Origin: JAICKN01 sp036491415 | GTDB lineage: Bacteria > Acidobacteriota > Terriglobia > Terriglobales > Acidobacteriaceae | Length of the DNA: 23,764 nt | Direction of reading: 5' to 3' | NCBI GenBank assembly: GCA_036491415.1 | Contig: DASXCC010000015.1 | Coordinates: 1 to 23,764 of the forward strand | In this document: positions 1 to 7,253 of the stretch, in pieces | Position numbering within the stretch: position 1 is the first letter of the stretch | How the letters are laid out: each line of letters starts with the position of its first letter | Notes under the pieces: generated by a model | Told to the model about the DNA's origin: nothing | The model's database searches: none | What the model saw: the letters and a program-made list of their open reading frames with translations, nothing else | Made by a program: the position numbers and the translations under genes

Positions 1-302
1 ACCTTGGGTTTAACGCGCAATTTCGCCTGCAACTGAAGTTGTTTGCGCGCCCGTTCCATCGCCTGTTTGTAGGATTGACCCGTCCCCAGGGCATTGTTGG
101 CCGCTGCGTTTTTCTGATTAGGCCAATAAAGATGGGCTATAAAACTATTTCCATTGCCGGCAACTTTTGAGGAGGCTGTAAGCAGCCGGGGCGCTCCCAC
201 GTAAAGTATCCACGCAAGACACACTAAATGGATGGCAGCCGAGACTCCGATAGAGGCAAGGCGGCGCCGCGTGGATGGTCCCGTCTTGGACAAAAGACGC
301 AT
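1..302 (-). CDS. Partial TonB-like energy transducer (N-terminus only)
   Basis: A minus-strand reading frame stays open for 100 codons from an ATG at 302-300 to the left edge, with an in-frame TGA shortly upstream. It begins MRLLSKTGPSTRRRLASIGV: a basic stretch, then one hydrophobic helix (about residues 17-42) ending in APRLL, then a periplasmic-looking segment with LYWP and a basic, Gln-rich end (QLQLQAKLRVKPK). One N-terminal anchor followed by a basic/proline-type linker is the layout of TonB proteins, which pass proton-motive energy from ExbB/ExbD to outer-membrane receptors. A TonB-dependent receptor lies 1.6 kb upstream on the same strand, which fits but is not proof. The C-terminal TonB domain would lie outside the window. 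Another single-pass envelope protein is possible. There is no strong ribosome-binding site. Confidence 0.5.
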   Translation of the reverse strand, partial: MRLLSKTGPSTRRRLASIGVSAAIHLVCLAWILYVGAPRLLTASSKVAGNGNSFIAHLYWPNQKNAAANNALGTGQSYKQAMERARKQLQLQAKLRVKPK

Positions 303-382
303 ATGGCCGTCTCACTCATTAGACGTCACATGCGGCCGGAGGTAAACAAATTTTCTTCGTTTCATGTAACACTCTTGGACAG

Positions 383-411
383 TTGGCCTTCCCCGCGAAC
401 GCTGTTAAAAT
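383..411 (+). promoter_or_regulatory. Sigma-70 type promoter of tRNA-Ala
   Basis: TTGGCC at 383-388 and TAAAAT at 406-411 are separated by exactly 17 bases. The -10 box matches TATAAT at five of six positions and the -35 box keeps TTG. The expected start, near 418, lies about 15 bases before the mature tRNA. A housekeeping promoter for the tRNA is inferred from spacing and position. Confidence 0.5.
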
Positions 412-432
412 CCTGATATCAAGCTTGTCGAT

Positions 433-508
<76 letters not shown>

Positions 509-511
509 AAT

Positions 512-527
512 TTCCAATCACTTGGAA
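512..527 (+). terminator. Weak hairpin after tRNA-Ala
   Basis: TTCCAA (512-517) and TTGGAA (522-527) form a six-pair stem with a four-base loop, followed by a pyrimidine-rich run (TCTTCTTTCTCC). It sits four bases after the tRNA CCA end. The stem is short and AT-rich, so it is only a possible transcript end. Confidence 0.3.
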
Positions 528-575
528 GTCTTCTTTCTCCAAAACGACATCCTCATTATTTTCTGCAGTTGGAAA

Positions 576-1757
576 TCAGATCTTCAGGAATATTCGCTTG
601 CGGTAGAGCGCCAGCATCACCAGCCAGCAAAAGAAGACATACGCGATTGCGAAAAGCAGGGATGCGTTGAGGGGACTGGCGAGCGGCTGGAATACGGTGC
701 GGAATATCCATCCTCCCCAGTTAATGACGCCAAATTTTGCGGAGTGAAAAGTTTTCGTTCCAATCAACGCGGCTAAAAGTTCGGAGAGCACGTAGGCCGC
801 AATCGCATTCATGCCGAATACGAGGAAGAAGTCGGCGAGCCGGATGCGAATCTTACGGACATCAAAAAGCCAATAACAAAGGCCAAGGCCGATCATCGCA
901 AGGCCGGCAGTTAAAAGAACAAAAGAACTGGTCCAGAGATTTTTATTGATGGGAAACCAGATATTCCAAATCTCTCCAGCTAGAAAGCATGTAATGCCCG
1001 CAGCAATCATGCCAAGAGCTTTTTGTGTCTGACTGCGCATGGAGCGCAGCCACTCTGCGGTCAACATTCCAAGCAATGTGGAAGCGACGGCGGGAATCGT
1101 GCTCAACACACCTTCTGGATCATTCGTGTGTTGGTAGAGATGCCCCATAAATAATTTGCGGTCAATCAGCGCAGTCCAATTGCGGTCCGGATCGAGTAGC
1201 GGGATGTCGTGCGTGGGGATGCCAAATCCTGGGACGGGAAGATAACGCATGATGATCCAATAGCCGACAAGACAAGAAAAAGCGGCGCCGATCCATGTTT
1301 TTCTGCCCGACCATAAGAAGATGAAAGAAGAGATGACGTAGCAAAGCGCGATGCGTTGCAGAACGCCTTCAAAGCGCAGCGTGTGAATGTTGTAGTGATT
1401 GGGAAATCCGTTGATAAAGACGCCAAACGCAAAGAGGGTGACGCCACGTTTCAATGCATGCAGCATTAAGCTGTTGCGAGTGTCGCTGCGGGTTAGGCGC
1501 GAGGAAAAAGAGAAGACCATCGAAACGCCGACAATGAACAGGAAAAATGGGAATACCAGATCTGTCGGCGTCCAACCATTCCACTTTGAATGTCGCAGCG
1601 GCGCATAAACATTGCCCCAATCGCCCGGGTCATTTACCAAAATCATTCCAGCGATGGTCAGGCCGCGGAAAATATCGAGGGAGAGCAGCCGTTCCTTTTT
1701 CGGCTTGCCCGAAGCATCCATCACAATTTCAGGTTTGGAAGCGGTGCTTGTACTCAT
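576..1757 (-). CDS. HGSNAT/DUF5009-type membrane acyltransferase
   Basis: This 393-residue polytopic membrane protein belongs to the heparan-alpha-glucosaminide N-acetyltransferase-like family (DUF1624/DUF5009). The signature is near the N-terminus: LLSLDIFRGLTIAGMILVN (about 24-42), then LRHSKWNGWTPTDLVFPFF (about 54-72). His56 corresponds to the active-site histidine of human HGSNAT (HxxWNGxTxxD), which carries an acetyl group from cytosolic acetyl-CoA across the membrane to a glucosamine. DPEGVLSTIPA, also typical of the family, lies mid-protein, and about ten membrane helices can be counted. The ATG at 1757 has GGAGG about 11 bases upstream. The gene follows the TonB-dependent receptor on the same strand after 105 bases, so co-transcription is possible. 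The bacterial substrate is unknown; a cell-wall or glycan sugar is likely. Confidence 0.88.
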   Translation of the reverse strand: MSTSTASKPEIVMDASGKPKKERLLSLDIFRGLTIAGMILVNDPGDWGNVYAPLRHSKWNGWTPTDLVFPFFLFIVGVSMVFSFSSRLTRSDTRNSLMLHALKRGVTLFAFGVFINGFPNHYNIHTLRFEGVLQRIALCYVISSFIFLWSGRKTWIGAAFSCLVGYWIIMRYLPVPGFGIPTHDIPLLDPDRNWTALIDRKLFMGHLYQHTNDPEGVLSTIPAVASTLLGMLTAEWLRSMRSQTQKALGMIAAGITCFLAGEIWNIWFPINKNLWTSSFVLLTAGLAMIGLGLCYWLFDVRKIRIRLADFFLVFGMNAIAAYVLSELLAALIGTKTFHSAKFGVINWGGWIFRTVFQPLASPLNASLLFAIAYVFFCWLVMLALYRKRIFLKI

Positions 1758-1804
1758 CGGTTTTGCTCGCCTCCATCTTATGCGTGCCAGCGGCAGACGC
1801 GCGA

Positions 1805-1877
1805 ATTATTTCTCTTTGACTTATTTCTTTTTACTTATTTCTCCTTACCTGTTTCTTTCCGCTTATTTTTCTTTGCC
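1805..1877. repeat. Pyrimidine-rich imperfect repeat tract
   Basis: The plus strand is almost all T and C, with recurring blocks such as TTATTTCT, CTTATTTCTTTTTA and CTTATTTCTCCTTA. The tract fills most of the 105-base gap between the receptor stop and the acyltransferase start and runs into the last codons of the receptor. On the transcribed minus strand it reads as purine-rich A/G RNA. It is not a terminator hairpin. It may be slippage-prone sequence. Confidence 0.55.
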
Positions 1878-4151
1878 GGGGTAGTTCCACCGCAAGCCGA
1901 CACGATACAAAATTGGAGGGCCGATGTTTAGCGTCGGCGTCCTAGCCACCTGATAGCGTTGGTTGGTTACATTTTCCGCTGCGGCAAAGGCTTCCAAATT
2001 ATGCCCCAAAGAGCGGGCTCCGATCACGTCCATGGAAAAGAATTGGTTGAGAGGGAATTGATTTTGATCGTCGTCAAATTGCATACCCACGAACCGGCCT
2101 TGCATGCTTAGCATGAAACGTTTCGGATTCCAGTAGCGCGCCTCGAAGGTCAACTGATTGCGCGGAACCTGCGGAATGCGAAGACCTACTAAAGACGAAC
2201 CTGCGGGGAAATCGACGACTGTGGCATCGGTAAAGGCGTATCCGGCAGAGAAATCAATCGAGCCAGTGACGTGCAGATCGCCGTCAAGTTCCAGGCCGCG
2301 GGAACGCGTGCGACCGAGATTTTGCCGCTGACGAGTGATTAAAGTTGGAGTTGTATTCAGCGTGACGTTTTCGATGGGGTCAACGATGTCGCTCCAAAAA
2401 AATGTGCCTCGCAGGTCCAGTTTGTGATGAATAGCATTCGCGTTAAGTCCGGCCTCGCCACCGGTCAGGCGCTCGGCGATCAGAGTGGCGTTGCTGTTGG
2501 TTTGCACATTGCCAAGGCGAAAGCCGCGATACAGTTCGTTCAAAGTCGGCGCACGAAATGAGCGGTACATCGATGTAGTGACAGAAAAGTGCTCGCCAAG
2601 AGAGCGCAGGACAGAAAGCCGGGGATCAAAAGCGGTATTCGACCGATCAGAAAAAATCGTGTCAGTAACCGGCGTGGCTGTAGATATAGGAACGCGCAAA
2701 GCGCTGGCGTCGAAGTTGCTCCAGTAATCCACGCGTCCGCCAAGGATGATGGTCCATTTATTTCTGAAGCGAAAAATGTCTTCGCCGAACCATCCAAAGC
2801 TGCGTTGACGTCCACCAGAAAATGTATCTGCAGTATTCGTTCCCGAGGTAAATAGTTGTTCATTGCTGGCACCGATGACTTCGGAACCGTCCGCGCCAAC
2901 AATCAGCGTTTGCAGCTTTCCGAATACGTGGCTCCACTGCGCGCTGGCCCCGAATTGCTGTGCGGGAACATGCTGCAGATCGACAAGCGATTCGCTATTG
3001 CGATCGGCGGCGATGGATGAAAAGCTCTGGTTATATGATTGCGCGTCGCCGTAAGCACGCAGGCTAAGGGAATCATTATTCCAGTTTTCGTCGAGCCCTA
3101 CTGCGCCGGTCGCCATATGCGTGTCATTGTCCTGAATCGGCGTACCGTTCTGGCGAAATTCATCGAAGTAACTGCCACGGCCAAAGACGCGCCCATTCGC
3201 GCCGATCTTGCGTCCGATGGTTGCATCCACATCCGCATGCTCAGAGTTCGCAGGAATATCAACGTCCCCACTGATGGAAGATGGGACAACGACATAACCG
3301 TCCGTGTGAAATAAATCTGTGGCTGCCTGAAAATCCCAGGGGCCTTTACGCGTTCCTGTCCAGAAAGAAAGGTCGGGAGTGCGCTCGTTGCCGTACGAAG
3401 TTTCTAAATTCATTGCCGGGCCCTGGGGCTGACGAGAGATGAATTGCATTACGCCGCCGAGTGCATTGCTGCCGTAGAGGTCGGAAGTGCCTCCGCGAAA
3501 AACTTCCACGCTGGCCAACTCAGCTTTGGGTATGCGTCCCCAATAAATCCATCCCCCAAAGGGATCACCGAGCGGGATGCCGTCTTCAAGCACAAGCGCT
3601 CGGCTGGGGCCGCTGGCTCCGAGTCCGCGCAACGACACGCCTTGCGATGTTGGATTGGCGGTGCGGCTTCCTGAACGGCGAAACAACGTGAAGCCCGGGA
3701 CCTGACGAAGCATGTCGTCCACCGATAAGGCGGGAGTGGAAGCCAAATCATTTTCGGTTAAATGGACGGTGCTGCCTGGAGTTTCCGATAATCGCAGTCG
3801 CGAGCGGGCTGCCGAAACGACGATCTGCTCTTTCGCCGAAGATGGAGTGAGGGCTATATCAACAGGGCCGCTGCCTGCGCTCCAGGAAATTTCAGCAGTA
3901 GCAAATCCTCTAGCAGCAATGACAATCGATCCCGCGGCAATCGGCGGTTTTTCGAAAACAAATTCTCCCGAGCTATTTGTTTTGGTGCCGACTTTGAAAG
4001 CGTTGTTCTGCAAAGTTACATCGGCATTTTGTACGACGGCGCCCGAAGAATCATGCACGGTTCCTTGAATGCGGTTGGCGTCAGCGAACAAGGCCAAAGG
4101 AAACAGCGCAGACAATAGGATCGCTTGCAGAATTAAACTTCCCGATTTCAT
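1863..4151 (-). CDS. TonB-dependent receptor with carboxypeptidase-regulatory-like domain
   Basis: An outer-membrane active transporter of 762 residues. Residues 1-23 are a signal peptide (basic start, hydrophobic core, Ala-rich end). Residues about 27-105 form a carboxypeptidase-regulatory-like beta-sandwich (IQGTVHDSSGAVV). EQIVVSAAR near 108-116 may be the TonB box. The plug follows to about residue 240, with DMLRQVPGF, GVSLRGLGASG, LVLEDGIPLGDPFGG and DLYGSNALGGV. The rest is a beta-barrel with alternating aromatic strands, ending in VGLRWNYPGKEK. The frame opens further upstream at 4202, but the ATG at 4151 starts the signal peptide directly and is preferred. The N-terminal extension is common in Acidobacteriota and Bacteroidota receptors. 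The cargo cannot be told; the plug resembles the BtuB/siderophore group. It is divergent from pdxT. Confidence 0.92.
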   Translation of the reverse strand: MKSGSLILQAILLSALFPLALFADANRIQGTVHDSSGAVVQNADVTLQNNAFKVGTKTNSSGEFVFEKPPIAAGSIVIAARGFATAEISWSAGSGPVDIALTPSSAKEQIVVSAARSRLRLSETPGSTVHLTENDLASTPALSVDDMLRQVPGFTLFRRSGSRTANPTSQGVSLRGLGASGPSRALVLEDGIPLGDPFGGWIYWGRIPKAELASVEVFRGGTSDLYGSNALGGVMQFISRQPQGPAMNLETSYGNERTPDLSFWTGTRKGPWDFQAATDLFHTDGYVVVPSSISGDVDIPANSEHADVDATIGRKIGANGRVFGRGSYFDEFRQNGTPIQDNDTHMATGAVGLDENWNNDSLSLRAYGDAQSYNQSFSSIAADRNSESLVDLQHVPAQQFGASAQWSHVFGKLQTLIVGADGSEVIGASNEQLFTSGTNTADTFSGGRQRSFGWFGEDIFRFRNKWTIILGGRVDYWSNFDASALRVPISTATPVTDTIFSDRSNTAFDPRLSVLRSLGEHFSVTTSMYRSFRAPTLNELYRGFRLGNVQTNSNATLIAERLTGGEAGLNANAIHHKLDLRGTFFWSDIVDPIENVTLNTTPTLITRQRQNLGRTRSRGLELDGDLHVTGSIDFSAGYAFTDATVVDFPAGSSLVGLRIPQVPRNQLTFEARYWNPKRFMLSMQGRFVGMQFDDDQNQFPLNQFFSMDVIGARSLGHNLEAFAAAENVTNQRYQVARTPTLNIGPPILYRVGLRWNYPGKEK

Positions 4152-4270
4152 AACACCCGCGAAAGACGTCATTCCAAAGCAAGTCAGCGATGGAATGTAC
4201 AATATTGATTAAGACTTTATCAGTTTGCAGCAATTCTCTCCTACTTTCGAAAAGGAAATGCGCGGATTTC

Positions 4271-4846
4271 ATGTTGATTGGCGTACTTGCGTTGCAGGGC
4301 GATTTCGACGCACACCGTAAAAGGCTCGAAGAATTGGGTGCGAAGGTCGTACTGGTTAAAAAACCGGAGCAACTCGATCAGATCGACGGTCTCGTGATCC
4401 CCGGAGGCGAGTCGAGCACGTTCCTGAATCTTCTAGGCAAAGACGGCTTGGAGAAGCTGAAGGAGTTCGTGCGCGTGAAGCCGACATTTGGGACCTGTGC
4501 TGGGGCGATTCTGCTGGCGAGAGAGGTTGAAAATCCAAAGCAAGTCGGATTAGGCGCAATCGACATTGATATCCGGCGCAACGCCTATGGCCGCCAGATG
4601 GAAAGTTCCATTCGCGAAGGCAAGTTTAAAGATACGCCCATTGAGATGGTATTTATCCGAGCACCTCGCATTGAGCGTGCTGGGCCCAAAGTCGAAGTGC
4701 TCGGCACAGAAGGGAAAGATACGGTAATTGTGCGCCAGGGGAATGTGATGGCTGCGACCTTTCACCCGGAGCTCTCCGAAGATCCTGCCGTCCACAAGGC
4801 GTTTCTGGATTTAGTCAGCAATGATTCCAAACCGGCAAAGCGCTAG
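4271..4846 (+). CDS. pdxT: Pyridoxal 5'-phosphate synthase glutaminase subunit PdxT
   Basis: PdxT hydrolyses glutamine and channels the ammonia to PdxS, which builds pyridoxal phosphate from ribose 5-phosphate and glyceraldehyde 3-phosphate. With the ATG at 4271 the protein has 191 residues, the usual length, and starts MLIGVLALQGDF as expected for the family; upstream in-frame starts would add a meaningless leader. The class-I glutaminase triad is visible: Cys76 in GTCAGA, and His165 and Glu167 in FHPE. PGGESST (about 44-50) is the family motif for glutamine binding. The partner pdxS is not in the window, whereas the two genes are often adjacent. The start has only a distant AAGGAAA as ribosome-binding site. 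Its stop codon shares bases with that of the next, convergent gene. Confidence 0.96.
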   Translation: MLIGVLALQGDFDAHRKRLEELGAKVVLVKKPEQLDQIDGLVIPGGESSTFLNLLGKDGLEKLKEFVRVKPTFGTCAGAILLAREVENPKQVGLGAIDIDIRRNAYGRQMESSIREGKFKDTPIEMVFIRAPRIERAGPKVEVLGTEGKDTVIVRQGNVMAATFHPELSEDPAVHKAFLDLVSNDSKPAKR

Positions 4847-5382
4847 GCCAGATATTTTTTCAATGGCTCCCAATATCTCGCATACCATCCTGAATAAAGG
4901 TGGCCATAGTTAGTCTCTGGAAAGCCTGTGTGGTCCAGAATGATTTTGGTTTGAGGACCGTTTTCCTTGAGTTCGAATTTCACCAGCGAATAAACTCCAG
5001 GGTCCCAATTTTCTGGCCGCCACGCTTGCACGATGCGCTGGTTGGCGACGAGTTCGATGTTCCGGCCGGTGATCCTGCCGCCAAACATGGATAGTGCCCC
5101 GCCTTCACTGCCATCAATCGTCGCCGGCATTCCCGTGAACGTGGAAAATTGTTTGGAATCGAGAAGAGCTGCATAAATACGCATAGCGCCGGATTTAAAA
5201 TCAACCTCCTGATGCAGCGATGTCCGCGTGGCATCGGCCCCGGTGCTCGGTAATTCTTCCATGCTTTGCGATTGTCCCAACGCTTTTGAACCTGTGGCCA
5301 AACTACCGATGGCGACTGCGGCGCCGATCATCACTTGACGGCGGGTAGGGTCGGTTGCCAATTCTGTGAACTTACTTTTCAC
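4843..5382 (-). CDS. Tat-exported SRPBCC/AHSA1-like protein
   Basis: A 179-residue protein. The N-terminus carries a twin-arginine-type leader: TRRQVMIGAAVAIGS (about 13-27), followed by Ala/Gly-rich residues and a probable cleavage site near residue 36. The rest reads as a START/SRPBCC (AHSA1-like) ligand-binding fold: HQEVDFKSGAMRIYAALLDSK at the beginning, GGRITGRNIELV and RIVQAWRPENWDPGVYS in the middle, and a C-terminal GWYARYWEPLKKYL helix typical of the family. The ligand is unknown. Export is unusual for a fold that is mostly cytoplasmic, so it may bind a hydrophobic compound in the periplasm. It is divergent from a TetR regulator with a candidate operator in the 130-base gap, suggesting it is the regulator's target. 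Confidence 0.72.
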   Translation of the reverse strand: MKSKFTELATDPTRRQVMIGAAVAIGSLATGSKALGQSQSMEELPSTGADATRTSLHQEVDFKSGAMRIYAALLDSKQFSTFTGMPATIDGSEGGALSMFGGRITGRNIELVANQRIVQAWRPENWDPGVYSLVKFELKENGPQTKIILDHTGFPETNYGHLYSGWYARYWEPLKKYLA

Positions 5383-5434
5383 TCGAATTCTCCATAAATA
5401 TGTATTCCGCTGTGTCCGTATAGAAACATTGCAT

Positions 5435-5460
5435 CAAAATATGTTCAAGATAATATTTTG
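5435..5460. promoter_or_regulatory. Candidate TetR operator (8-bp inverted repeat)
   Basis: CAAAATAT (5435-5442) and ATATTTTG (5453-5460) are perfect inverted halves separated by ten bases, a 26-bp site of the size bound by TetR-family dimers. It is the clearest palindrome in the AT-rich gap between the divergent exported-SRPBCC and TetR genes, 55 bases before the TetR start. Autoregulation together with control of the neighbour is inferred. Confidence 0.5.
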
Positions 5461-5514
5461 CCGGGAATGTAAATTAATCTCATCCACTTAATCCTTCGAA
5501 TCCAGGAGATGTTT

Positions 5515-6174
5515 ATGTCTTACCCGCCAAGCCATAGCAAGAAGACCAGAGCCAAGATTGTGGACAGCGCGCGCCGACTTTTCAATCGGAAAGGCTTCGA
5601 TAATGTTTCCATTCAACAGATCATGGCAGGGGCGGGGCTTACCCATGGCGGTTTCTACAGTCATTTCAAAAGTAAGAGCGACCTGTACACGGAGGTACTT
5701 GGCTGCTTTTTTACTGATCCAAATTGGAAGAATTATTGGGAGGGCGTCGAAGTCGATCTGAAGTCGAGCGATGCCGCCGCGCAAGTGGTGCGCGCATATT
5801 TATCACGCCAACATTTCGAGGACAAAGAGAACTCTTGCCCCATGGTGGCCTTGCCCACGGACGTTTCAAGGAGTGGCAAAAACGCAAAGAGAGCTTTTCA
5901 AACCGTGTTCAAAGCCATGGTGAGCATTCTGGAGAGTGGTTCAAAAGAACAGTGTGCAAATGAACAGTGTACAAAAGAAAATGTGCAGCCTCTCCACGCA
6001 ACCGCGCAGGCTGTTGCCGCTTTGTGCGTGGGTGGCATGGTCGTGGCTCGCGCCATTGCCGACCGCGCGATGGCGGATGAACTGCGCGACTCCTGCATGG
6101 CAGTCGCGCTGCAGATCGGCGGGTGGGGGAAAGAAACGGAGATAGAAAGTAAATCCGAAAAGATATCTGCGTAG
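5515..6174 (+). CDS. TetR/AcrR-family transcriptional regulator
   Basis: A 219-residue regulator. The N-terminal helix-turn-helix domain is clear: KTRAKIVDSARRLFNRKGFDNVSI, then QQIMAGAGLTHGGFYSHF, then KSKSDLYTEVL, together about residues 10-60, the TetR_N pattern. The C-terminal ligand-binding and dimerisation half is less conserved, with ENSCPMVALPTDVSRSG and a long helix near AVAALCVGGMVVARAI as in the AcrR-type C-terminal family. AGGAG at 5504-5508 lies six bases before the ATG at 5515 but directly abuts the earlier ATG at 5509, so 5515 is the better start. It is divergent from the exported SRPBCC gene, with an inverted repeat between them that is probably its operator. The inducer is unknown. 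Confidence 0.9.
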   Translation: MSYPPSHSKKTRAKIVDSARRLFNRKGFDNVSIQQIMAGAGLTHGGFYSHFKSKSDLYTEVLGCFFTDPNWKNYWEGVEVDLKSSDAAAQVVRAYLSRQHFEDKENSCPMVALPTDVSRSGKNAKRAFQTVFKAMVSILESGSKEQCANEQCTKENVQPLHATAQAVAALCVGGMVVARAIADRAMADELRDSCMAVALQIGGWGKETEIESKSEKISA

Positions 6175-6298
6175 ACTCATTCGGCGGCGATACAGTATGG
6201 CTAGAGTTGGGAACTCGCCATGGCGGGCTGCAAGGATTTATAAAAAGAGCGAGACCATTGAGAGTTGCCTAAACTAACCGACGAATATGGAGGGATGA

Positions 6299-6700
6299 AT
6301 GAAGATTAATGCATACCTGAATTTCAACGGCGAATGCGAAGAGGCCTTTAACTTTTACGCGCAGGTACTGGACGGGAAAGTTTCCTATATGTCTTCATGG
6401 GAAGGCTAGCCGATGGCCGACCATGTGCCCGCCGATTGGCGAAAGAAAATCATGCACGCCACTCTGGATATCGGCGATCAGGTGCTTATGGGCGCTGATT
6501 CGATGCCTGGAAAGCATCAGAATCCGCAGGGCATGTCTGTAACAATGAACTTGAGCGATACCGCGGAAGCTGAGCGTATTTTCAAAGCGCTAGCCGAGAA
6601 GGGAACTGTCCAAATGGCGCTTGAGAAAACGTTTTGGGCTTCGCGTTTTGGCATGCTCGTGGATCGCTTCGGTATTCCGTGGATGATCAACTGCGCTTAG
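6299..6700 (+). pseudogene. VOC/PhnB-like gene interrupted by an in-frame amber codon
   Basis: GGAGGG at 6289-6294 precedes the ATG at 6299. The frame begins MKINAYLNFNGECEEAFNFY, meets TAG at 6407-6409 (codon 37), and continues in the same frame from CCG-ATG to a stop at 6698-6700 with ADHVPADW and DRFGIPWMINCA. The intact paralogue at 11958-12356 (YLNFNGDCEAALKAYEKCF, VPADW, DRFGTPWMINCE) aligns along the full length, so the only lesion is the nonsense codon. The family is the glyoxalase/vicinal oxygen chelate superfamily, PhnB or '3-demethylubiquinone 3-methyltransferase-like' type. GGGAAGG at 6399-6405 lies seven bases before ATG 6413, so restart of the last 95 residues is possible. A sequencing error cannot be excluded. 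Confidence 0.8.
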
Positions 6701-6777
6701 AGTTTCAGTTGTAATTTTTGTCCGGCGCTAACCAACCATGTGAACTTACGTCCAACCGGTTCAGTGATTCACATCCT

Positions 6778-7251
6778 ATGAATACTGTCGCATTGCCTGT
6801 TAAACAATCGCAAACTTTGCTGGCTATCTTTGTAGGCGGCTTGGTTGCCGGCACGTTCGACCTAACCCTGGCGTACATCATTTTTGGCGTACGCATGCCC
6901 CAAGGCATTGCCAGCGGACTCATCGGCCGCAGCGCGGCTTTTCAAGGCGGCGTCCCTACTTACATTCTCGGGATCATTATTCATTACTTCATCGCGTGCT
7001 CAGCGGCGGCTGTGTACTACGCCGCGAGTCGGAAGCTGGAATTTCTCAAAGAGCATCCCTACGTCTGTGGAATGTATTACGGCATTGCTGTTTTTCTGGT
7101 GATGAACTTGATCGTAGTACCGCTATCGGCGATTCATGGTCATGGGCCTTATACCTGGAACGGGCTTGTCCAAGGCCTCCTTGCGCACATGATCCTGATT
7201 GGATTGCCGATCGCTTTAAGCGCGCGTGCGTTTTCTGGAAAAGCGCGCTAG
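6778..7251 (+). CDS. Small integral membrane protein, function unknown
   Basis: With the ATG at 6778 this is a 157-residue protein with four hydrophobic segments: near 13-38 (LAIFVGGLVAGTFDLTLAYI), 55-80 (TYILGIIIHYFIACSAAAVYY), 95-118 (VCGMYYGIAVFLVMNLIVVPL) and 125-150 (GLVQGLLAHMILIGLPIAL). A TTG-initiated frame opens at 6718, but its extra 20 residues are polar and unlike a membrane protein start. No clear ribosome-binding site is seen. The helices are rich in Gly, His and Tyr, and HGHGPYTWNGL forms the last loop. I do not recognise a characterised family; similar small membrane proteins often flank sigma-factor/VOC clusters. It ends two bases before the convergent sigma-factor stop. Confidence 0.75.
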   Translation: MNTVALPVKQSQTLLAIFVGGLVAGTFDLTLAYIIFGVRMPQGIASGLIGRSAAFQGGVPTYILGIIIHYFIACSAAAVYYAASRKLEFLKEHPYVCGMYYGIAVFLVMNLIVVPLSAIHGHGPYTWNGLVQGLLAHMILIGLPIALSARAFSGKAR

Positions 7252-7253
7252 AA

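Noticed and set aside
414..431. GATATCAAGCTTGTCGAT resembles a common cloning-vector polylinker (EcoRV-HindIII-ClaI order) with one mismatch.
   Set aside because: The flanks on both sides are natural (tRNA promoter before, tRNA after), no further vector sequence follows, and one base differs. It is most likely chance, but a read-level check is cheap.
426..431. TGTCGA just before the tRNA as an ECF42 -35 box.
   Set aside because: Seventeen bases later the sequence is TGGG inside the tRNA, not CG[A/T][C/T].
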